From Paucimonas lemoignei (lineage in GTDB: Bacteria > Pseudomonadota > Gammaproteobacteria > Burkholderiales > Burkholderiaceae_D): a stretch of DNA of 64,000 nucleotides. Shown piece by piece: positions 59,151-64,000 of the stretch. Under the pieces are notes generated by a model. That model was not told the DNA's origin, made no database searches, and was given only the letters and a program-made list of their open reading frames with translations. Made by a program: the position numbers and the translations under genes. Location: assembly GCF_004342585.1 (NCBI RefSeq), contig NZ_SLZQ01000009.1, forward strand, positions 1-64,000. Reading direction: 5' to 3'. Positions within the stretch are counted from its first letter, which is position 1. Every line of letters begins with the position of its first letter.

Positions 59151-59488
59151 AAACCCACCGCTTTACGTGAATTTGCAAACTTTACAGTTTGCGTGGAATG
59201 ATACTCGAAATGTCGGGCACCATGATCGAAGAATTACTTTGCCGATAATATCAAACTATTACAGTAATAATTTTGATTTCTATTATTGTAGGCTAGTGCT
59301 TAACTGGTAGGGGAATTATGTGTCCGTACAACCTTGCATTCATTCTAATGCAAAGGCTTCGATGATATTGTCAAAATGATATTGATGCAATAGACAATGC
59401 AAAGAAAGCCAATGCCGGCAGAAAGCGTGCATTGGACGTTCGACCGAGTTTTTTGAATTGACTGGTTTTGAATCCCTGTCCATACAGC
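59151..59488. other. 338-bp AT-rich intergenic region with clustered ATGCAA repeats
   Basis: No gene seen. TTGCATT (59334-59340) and AATGCAA (59347-59353) form a dyad with a 6-nt spacer; ATGCAA recurs at 59385-59390 and AATGCAA at 59396-59402. ATGATATTG is repeated at 59362-59370 and 59376-59384. The region should carry the usp promoter on the minus strand. Confidence 0.4.
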
Positions 59489-60388
59489 TTAGTAACCCAT
59501 CCTGTAACGATAACCTCGGTAATTAAACACAGCGGCCTTTGGCGTCATTTTCTCTAATATCACGCCTGGCGCAGCCTCTTCCCCTTCATGCAGGAGCCGC
59601 CTGTTGACCAGCAATTGGCGTTCGCGTGGATTGTCTGAATAAATATATCCGCCGATAGCCAGATTCGGTAATTCCCGCTGGATTTGCTCGGGCAATTCGC
59701 GAAGCGACAATGCCGATATCTCTGGTGCCGGAGGCGCTTCCGGCCTTAACGCGGCTGCTGTAGAGGTAGCGGCTTGTGCTTGCAACGCAGCTTGCCGCGG
59801 CATGGAAATGGATTTCTTTTCCGCAGATGCAGAATCCGCAGCTGCCGTTGGGGCCACGGATGCTGTCGCGGCAGCTTGCGCCGTTTTTGCCGGGACGGCA
59901 GACTCGGCATGCCGATGCTGGCCTGGTGTTGTCTTTTTGGCGGCGGCTGGACTTGCAACGGAATCTGCCGAAGGCGAGCGAGAAGGTAGGGGTGTTACCT
60001 TTTTCGGTGGTGTTGTCGGCTTTGCCGACGGCGGAGATGTCTCTGGCTGTGGCTTTGCCGCAATGATTTGCTGTGGCGGCGATGCCGGCACGTCATGCGC
60101 CGGCAAGCTGGCTGATGGCGTGGCGAGGGCGATGCTGGCACCGGTGAAGTCCTTCTGCGCAATTCGGTCTTCTTCAACGAGAACCGGTTTATGCCAGGGA
60201 CGCGGCCAGGCCAGCACGCCGATAGCGCCAATAATGAGCAAAGCGGCCAGTCCCAGCCAGATTTTCTTTTTGCTGGATGAGGCGCCATCTGGCGAAAGAA
60301 TGGCGAGCGGCTGCGCATGCAGGCTGGGTATCTGTCCCAGATGGCGTTCCGCTTCGGCTTTTTTCAGGGCATCGAGAATGAGCGACAT
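59489..60388 (-). CDS. gspB: GspB, general secretion pathway protein B
   Basis: Inner-membrane partner of ExeA/GspA, which helps insert the secretin through the cell wall. MSLILDALKKAEAERHLGQIPSLH is the conserved N-terminus, a transmembrane helix is at about 41-60, a long Pro/Ala/Ser linker follows, and the C-terminal GspB domain (about 220-299) has LPNLAIGGYIYSDNPRERQLLVNRRLLHEGEEA. ATG at 60388, 4 bp after the exeA stop. Confidence 0.87.
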   Translation of the reverse strand: MSLILDALKKAEAERHLGQIPSLHAQPLAILSPDGASSSKKKIWLGLAALLIIGAIGVLAWPRPWHKPVLVEEDRIAQKDFTGASIALATPSASLPAHDVPASPPQQIIAAKPQPETSPPSAKPTTPPKKVTPLPSRSPSADSVASPAAAKKTTPGQHRHAESAVPAKTAQAAATASVAPTAAADSASAEKKSISMPRQAALQAQAATSTAAALRPEAPPAPEISALSLRELPEQIQRELPNLAIGGYIYSDNPRERQLLVNRRLLHEGEEAAPGVILEKMTPKAAVFNYRGYRYRMGY

Positions 60389-60392
60389 CGGT

Positions 60393-62120
60393 TTATTCTC
60401 CGTGGTAGGCGGCGGCCAGCGTGGCATTGTCCCGCAGTCGCGGCTCAGGCACGCCTGCTGCGCGGTTGAGCAGCATGAGCGTGCGCGCGCCGGCAATGCC
60501 GTCTGCCACCAGGCCTTGCGCCTGCTGAAACTGTTTTACCTGGCGCACCATTGCGGCTCCATAGGGTTCGCCCTGAATCGATTCGATACCGCCGTTGATG
60601 CGGGATAGTTGGGCATTGATCCAGTCGACGGCTTCCCCCTTGTCGCCGAGGCTGATTTCACCCGCATAGCCGGGAGGAGTGCGCCAGAAGGTGACGAACT
60701 CTCCCTGGAAGTGTCTGGATAATTCCTCCAGGCTGATTCGCAAATTGTTTTCTCGTCCTGCCATCCGCAACTCGGCGCTGTTTTCGCTTAAGCCAACCAG
60801 CAAGGCATGCTGGCTTTGCTTCGCCGAGTCAGTCAGCTTCAGAATCGCCGGGCGATGCAAGCGGCGCAGTTCTTCCAATCCGCCGCTGCCACGATAGCAG
60901 CGCAGATTTCGTTCTTGTACCAGCGTGCAGGGTTCGCCATGCGCGATCGCCATGCCCCATTCCTGTCCGAGCAGGCGGAATGCTGCCTCTTCGCTGCGGG
61001 TGGAATCGCTGAAAACTGCGTTCCAGCTGGCTTTCGATAAAAGCGGTGTGGCATCGTCAGCAGATGACGCTGTGCGCGATCCAGAGCGGTGCCGCTCCAG
61101 GCCACGATTCAATGTCAGGCTGTGCGATAGCTTGAAGCTGCCTGCCTGCGAGGCAAGCACGGCTTGCACTGCCGGGTCGGGGCCGGAATTCGCCTGTTGC
61201 CAGCCCCAGGTCGCCGCAACGGTCAGGACGATGCCTGCTGCACCCGCCATGGCCAGGCGCCAGCCTGATCGAGTTAACGCCGTCTGGCTTCCTTCTCCGA
61301 CAGTGCCAAACACTTCGCGGGCCGCCTGGTTGAGGATCGGCGGGGTAACCACCGGGCTGTTGGCGGCATATGCTCCCAGCAAGGCACGGTCGCACAACAG
61401 ATTGATCCGCCGCGGCACGCCACGCGAAATGCGGTGGATTTTCGCCGTTAGCGACGGAGGAAAGGGCTGCAGCGCCACGGCGCCGGCAATCGACAGCCGG
61501 TACTGGATGTAGGCGGCGGTTTCGTGAGGCGAGAGTGCATCGAGATGGTAGCGCGCGATGATGCGCTGGGCTAACTGCTCCAGTTCGGGACGCGCCAATA
61601 TGCTGCGCAATTCCGGCTGGCCGATCAGGATGACTTGCAGCAGCTTGCGTTCGCTGGTTTCAAGATTGGTCAGCAGACGAAGTTGCTCAAGCACCTCCGG
61701 CGTCAGGTTCTGTGCTTCATCGATGATGAGGACGTTATTCTTGCCTTCTGCATGACTTTGCAACAGATAGGCATTCAGCGCATCGACGTATTGTTTTACC
61801 GATGCTTCGGTCACGCGGGCTGGTTGCACATCGATATGGAATTCGTCGCATATCGTTTGCAGCAGCTCGTCGACCGACAGTTTCGGATTGAAGATGTAAG
61901 CAACCTGGCAGTGAGCCGGGATCTGTTCCAGAAAGCACCGGCAGATTGTCGTTTTTCCCGCGCCGATTTCTCCTGTCAGCAATACGAAGCCGCCGCCGCC
62001 ATCCACCCCATAAAGCAGGTGCGCGAGGGCTTCACGATGCCGTTCACTCATGAACAGGTAGCGTGGATCAGGAGCAATCGAGAACGGTGCCTGCTTGAGC
62101 TGAAAAAAGTGGGTGTACAT
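60393..62120 (-). CDS. gspA: ExeA/GspA-like AAA ATPase with peptidoglycan-binding domain
   Basis: MYTHFFQLKQAPFSIAPDPRYLFMSERHREALAHLLYG is the family start in outline; Walker A GEIGAGKTT at about 50, Walker B IIDEAQNL at about 133, a transmembrane helix at about 278-296, and a PG_binding_1 domain near the C-terminus (GDKGEAVDWINAQL to DGIAGARTLMLLN). 575 residues. It works with GspB to reorganise peptidoglycan for secretin assembly. No other type II secretion gene lies here; the pair may serve the type IV pilus/secretion apparatus elsewhere. A start 24 bases earlier is possible. Confidence 0.87.
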   Translation of the reverse strand: MYTHFFQLKQAPFSIAPDPRYLFMSERHREALAHLLYGVDGGGGFVLLTGEIGAGKTTICRCFLEQIPAHCQVAYIFNPKLSVDELLQTICDEFHIDVQPARVTEASVKQYVDALNAYLLQSHAEGKNNVLIIDEAQNLTPEVLEQLRLLTNLETSERKLLQVILIGQPELRSILARPELEQLAQRIIARYHLDALSPHETAAYIQYRLSIAGAVALQPFPPSLTAKIHRISRGVPRRINLLCDRALLGAYAANSPVVTPPILNQAAREVFGTVGEGSQTALTRSGWRLAMAGAAGIVLTVAATWGWQQANSGPDPAVQAVLASQAGSFKLSHSLTLNRGLERHRSGSRTASSADDATPLLSKASWNAVFSDSTRSEEAAFRLLGQEWGMAIAHGEPCTLVQERNLRCYRGSGGLEELRRLHRPAILKLTDSAKQSQHALLVGLSENSAELRMAGRENNLRISLEELSRHFQGEFVTFWRTPPGYAGEISLGDKGEAVDWINAQLSRINGGIESIQGEPYGAAMVRQVKQFQQAQGLVADGIAGARTLMLLNRAAGVPEPRLRDNATLAAAYHGE

Positions 62121-62353
62121 GGGCGATGTCAACAAGTCCTGCATGTCGAGCTTAATTATGGGTAATTCTATTTGATCGGAGGCAAGGCTAGCAAAAGAAT
62201 TGCATGGGGGCTATGGGCTAAAACAAATTCGCCTCGATATTGCGGCTTCTCAAAAGCTGAAATGTTTTGAAACCGGTTGGTCTAATCCGGCTACACAGTC
62301 AAAAAACAGAAATTGGCTGACATTTTGCAACTTTGGAATGGAAATGGACCGGC

Positions 62354-62560
62354 ATGAAAAATCCGTGGCTGAAAAAGAACCCTTATTTGAGCATGTGGTT
62401 AAGTGGCGCTAATGCAATCACCGGAACGGCACGCGGCCGCGCAATTGCGGAGACCCGCCGCCAGGCAACAAATATGATGAATGAGGGAACCAAGCAAATG
62501 ATCGATCTCTGGAGTGGTGCGCTGGCACCGCCCAAGCGGAAAAAAAAGAAATTGCGTTAA
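62354..62560 (+). CDS. small basic protein, unknown function
   Basis: 68 residues, starting MKNPWLKKNPYLSMWLSGANAITG. The N-terminus is basic-aromatic, the centre is an amphipathic Ala/Thr/Arg helix (about 25-52), and the C-terminus ends in a Lys/Arg run (PPKRKKKKLR). GAAATGGACCGGC precedes the ATG without a good ribosome binding site. I do not recognise a named family; the pattern recalls short PHA-granule or nucleic-acid-binding proteins, but that is inference. Confidence 0.5.
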   Translation: MKNPWLKKNPYLSMWLSGANAITGTARGRAIAETRRQATNMMNEGTKQMIDLWSGALAPPKRKKKKLR

Positions 62561-62732
62561 GGCTGTATCAATGTGGCGGCATCAGGCAAATTGAGCGCGG
62601 TGCGTTATGGCGCAATTTGATTAGTCCAATTGATGAATGGATAGATGAAGGCATATAGATGCAGGTAATCGGAACCGATTCGCGCCAACTGAGCGAGGAG
62701 CCTGCGTAGTCTTCAAAATGGAATAGGACAAA

Positions 62733-62758
62733 TAAAAAGCCAAGGCTTTGCCTTGGCT
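62733..62758 (-). terminator. intrinsic terminator of the 62807-63247 gene
   Basis: AGCCAAGGC (62738-62746) pairs with GCCTTGGCT (62750-62758), loop of 3. Read on the minus strand, the stem is followed by TTTTTATT. Confidence 0.85.
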
Positions 62759-62806
62759 GGTCAGATTTAATTTCGGTATGGTTAAGTTGTAGTAGTGCTG
62801 ACAGGA

Positions 62807-63247
62807 TCAGCGTCCCGGTGAACCCGCTCGTCTTGACTGCTCCTGGCGCAGCTTGCGCTCATAGACTATCTCTTCATCGCTGGGGACCGCGATCGGATCG
62901 CTTGCGGGAAAAGTCATTTCGATAGCGTCATCCAGCAATTCCTCTTCTTCATCTATCGGTGAAGCGCTATGCTGTTCGGATGCATGAGTTTGCGAGATTT
63001 CGGCGACAGGATCGCTTGCAGGAAAAGTATCTTCCACCGCTTCATCGAGCAAAGCCTCGGTATGTTCTTCTTGATTGCGTGAGGTGATTTTTCTTTCGGA
63101 CCGATCTGCCCATGCCGCATCTGTGGGAGAAATATCCTTGGGAATCATTTCTTTCGGAGAGTCGCCCTGAGACGACGGCAGGTTGGAAGAATTCATTTCT
63201 TCTTTCCCGGATGACGGCTTCTGTTCCATTTTTTTGGATTCACTCAT
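62807..63247 (-). CDS. acidic, disordered protein with duplicated FPASDP motif
   Basis: 146 residues, Glu/Asp/Ser-rich with no transmembrane segment. LLDEAVEDTFPASDPVA (about 67-83) and LLDDAIEMTFPASDPIA (about 104-120) are two copies of one 17-residue motif, about 37 residues apart. Single copies of (D/E)EA-x-(E/D)-TFPASDP are widespread at the ends of small proteobacterial proteins of unknown role. GGAGGA lies a few bases before the ATG. It sits 20 bp behind the thioredoxin-reductase-like gene on the same strand, so the two are probably co-expressed. Confidence 0.7.
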   Translation of the reverse strand: MSESKKMEQKPSSGKEEMNSSNLPSSQGDSPKEMIPKDISPTDAAWADRSERKITSRNQEEHTEALLDEAVEDTFPASDPVAEISQTHASEQHSASPIDEEEELLDDAIEMTFPASDPIAVPSDEEIVYERKLRQEQSRRAGSPGR

Positions 63248-63267
63248 AAGTCCTCCGCTGCATCAAG

Positions 63268-64000
63268 CTATAGATAATGATGGATTGCCGTCGCCGCAAT
63301 CGCGGCCTGTCCGGCGCCGACACAGATCTGGTTTAAGCCATGCACCACGTCTCCCGCGGCATACAAGCCGGGTATGGAAGTCTGCATGGCGCCATTGACG
63401 ACGAGATTGCCGCTGTCGTCACATGTGGCGCCAAGCTGCACTGCCAAACCGGAAACCACCAGGCCACCGAGCGCGGAATACACGGTATCGAAAGTCAGCA
63501 CGCTTCCACTTGCCAATTTGAATCCAGCGATTTGTTTACCGGTGACTTGCACCTCAGTAATCGGTTCTTCAATGAGTTTGATGTTTGCTTCATGGAGAAG
63601 TTTGCGACCTTCTTCACTTAATTTGTTTTCAGCCCCAAGGTTGATCAGGGTAAGGTCATTGGTGTAAGTCCGAATGAACAGCGCTTCCTTGATGCCAGGC
63701 TCTCCCTGACCAAGGATCGCAACTTTTTGATCGATCACCTCGTAGCCATCGCAAATCGGACAATGACGCAAAAATCCCTGTTTGATCGCATCTTTGCAGT
63801 TGGGTAAATCAGGCTCGACATCGATCACGCCGGTAGCCAGCAGGATCGAGCGGGCACGATAGGTTTCGTCGCCACAATGCGCGATGAAGGTTTTATCGGA
63901 ATCGATGGCCAACCGCTCGACTCTTCCCAAATGGACTTCGGCGCCATAGCGGGATGCCTGTTCGCGCAGGCGCGCCAGTAGCTCGTTGCCGGTAATCCCG
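63268..64000 (-). CDS. thioredoxin-reductase-like FAD/NAD(P) oxidoreductase (partial, continues beyond the right edge)
   Basis: The frame is open to the window edge (GITGNELLARLREQASRYGAEVHLG upstream of the visible part in outline), so the N-terminal FAD-binding part is missing. Present are the redox pair in HCPICDGYEV, an NAD(P)-binding region VAILGQGEPGIKEALFIRTY, and IPGLYAAGDVVHGLNQICVGAGQAAIAATAIHHYL as the second FAD motif. The NADP loop lacks the usual GGGNSA and reads GQGEPG. C-P-I-C instead of C-A-T-C suggests a TrxR-like enzyme that is not classic TrxB. Confidence 0.8.
   Translation of the reverse strand, partial: GITGNELLARLREQASRYGAEVHLGRVERLAIDSDKTFIAHCGDETYRARSILLATGVIDVEPDLPNCKDAIKQGFLRHCPICDGYEVIDQKVAILGQGEPGIKEALFIRTYTNDLTLINLGAENKLSEEGRKLLHEANIKLIEEPITEVQVTGKQIAGFKLASGSVLTFDTVYSALGGLVVSGLAVQLGATCDDSGNLVVNGAMQTSIPGLYAAGDVVHGLNQICVGAGQAAIAATAIHHYL

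Overview
The window looks like a chromosomal segment of a betaproteobacterium of the order Burkholderiales, most likely an Oxalobacteraceae relative (Herminiimonas/Janthinobacterium type). This rests on the gene repertoire (RibB fused to a decayed RibA domain, HexR-controlled Entner-Doudoroff genes, class I PHA synthase plus phasin, AidB-type acyl-CoA dehydrogenase, AAK+GNAT ArgA), the 3' tail of a betaproteobacterial 5S rRNA at the left edge, and the moderate-to-high GC content. It is inference; no database search was possible. I see no prophage, insertion sequence, CRISPR array or tRNA. The region reads as core genome with a few accessory patches.

Layout: (1) 1-66, end of an rRNA operon and its terminator. 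(2) 314-5794, minor pilin/adhesin operon pilV-pilW-pilX-pilY1-pilE-fimT for type IV pili. (3) 5912-10007, riboflavin genes ribD-ribE-ribBA-ribH followed by nusB. (4) 10130-14445, a class I aminotransferase, a convergent lytic transglycosylase, ubiD and the 4.5S SRP RNA gene with a clear promoter. (5) 14683-23791, an RND efflux pair, an aidB-like gene on the opposite strand, then dnaX-ybaB-recR; dnaX has an A9 slippage site that would make the short gamma subunit. (6) 23983-26311, a CaiB-type CoA-transferase and an unusual response regulator. (7) 26433-35063, central sugar metabolism: pgi-zwf-hexR-tal on the minus strand, divergent from edd-eda and followed by rpiA. The divergent 264-bp region holds two related dyads that fit HexR operators. 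(8) 35129-41417, yggX, argA, hrpA, dcd; argA and hrpA diverge from a shared palindromic -10 element.

(9) 41847-44219, a secreted lysozyme-like protein with two SH3-like domains and an exported protein of unknown function. (10) 44420-49627, a putative catabolic unit (iron-dependent alcohol dehydrogenase, alpha-ketoglutarate-semialdehyde-type aldehyde dehydrogenase, branched-chain-type solute-binding protein) with a divergent LysR regulator and a matching T-N11-A operator. (11) 49814-53628, ribosome hibernation factor, DUF1232 membrane protein, Orn/Lys/Arg decarboxylase, dihydrofolate reductase. (12) 53716-59150, PHA synthase, phasin, an FNR-like regulator without the N-terminal cysteine cluster, an orphan NarL-type response regulator and a universal stress protein. 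(13) 59489-64000, gspB-exeA, a small basic protein, an acidic protein with a duplicated FPASDP motif, and the 3' part of a thioredoxin-reductase-like flavoprotein that runs off the right edge.

Most promising for follow-up: the dnaX slippage site, the HexR operator pair, the shared argA/hrpA promoter, the decayed GTP cyclohydrolase II domain of RibBA, the cysteine-poor FNR-like regulator, and the poorly characterised exported and acidic proteins at 41847-44219 and 62354-63247. Start codons were moved from the longest open frame wherever family conservation and a ribosome binding site supported it.
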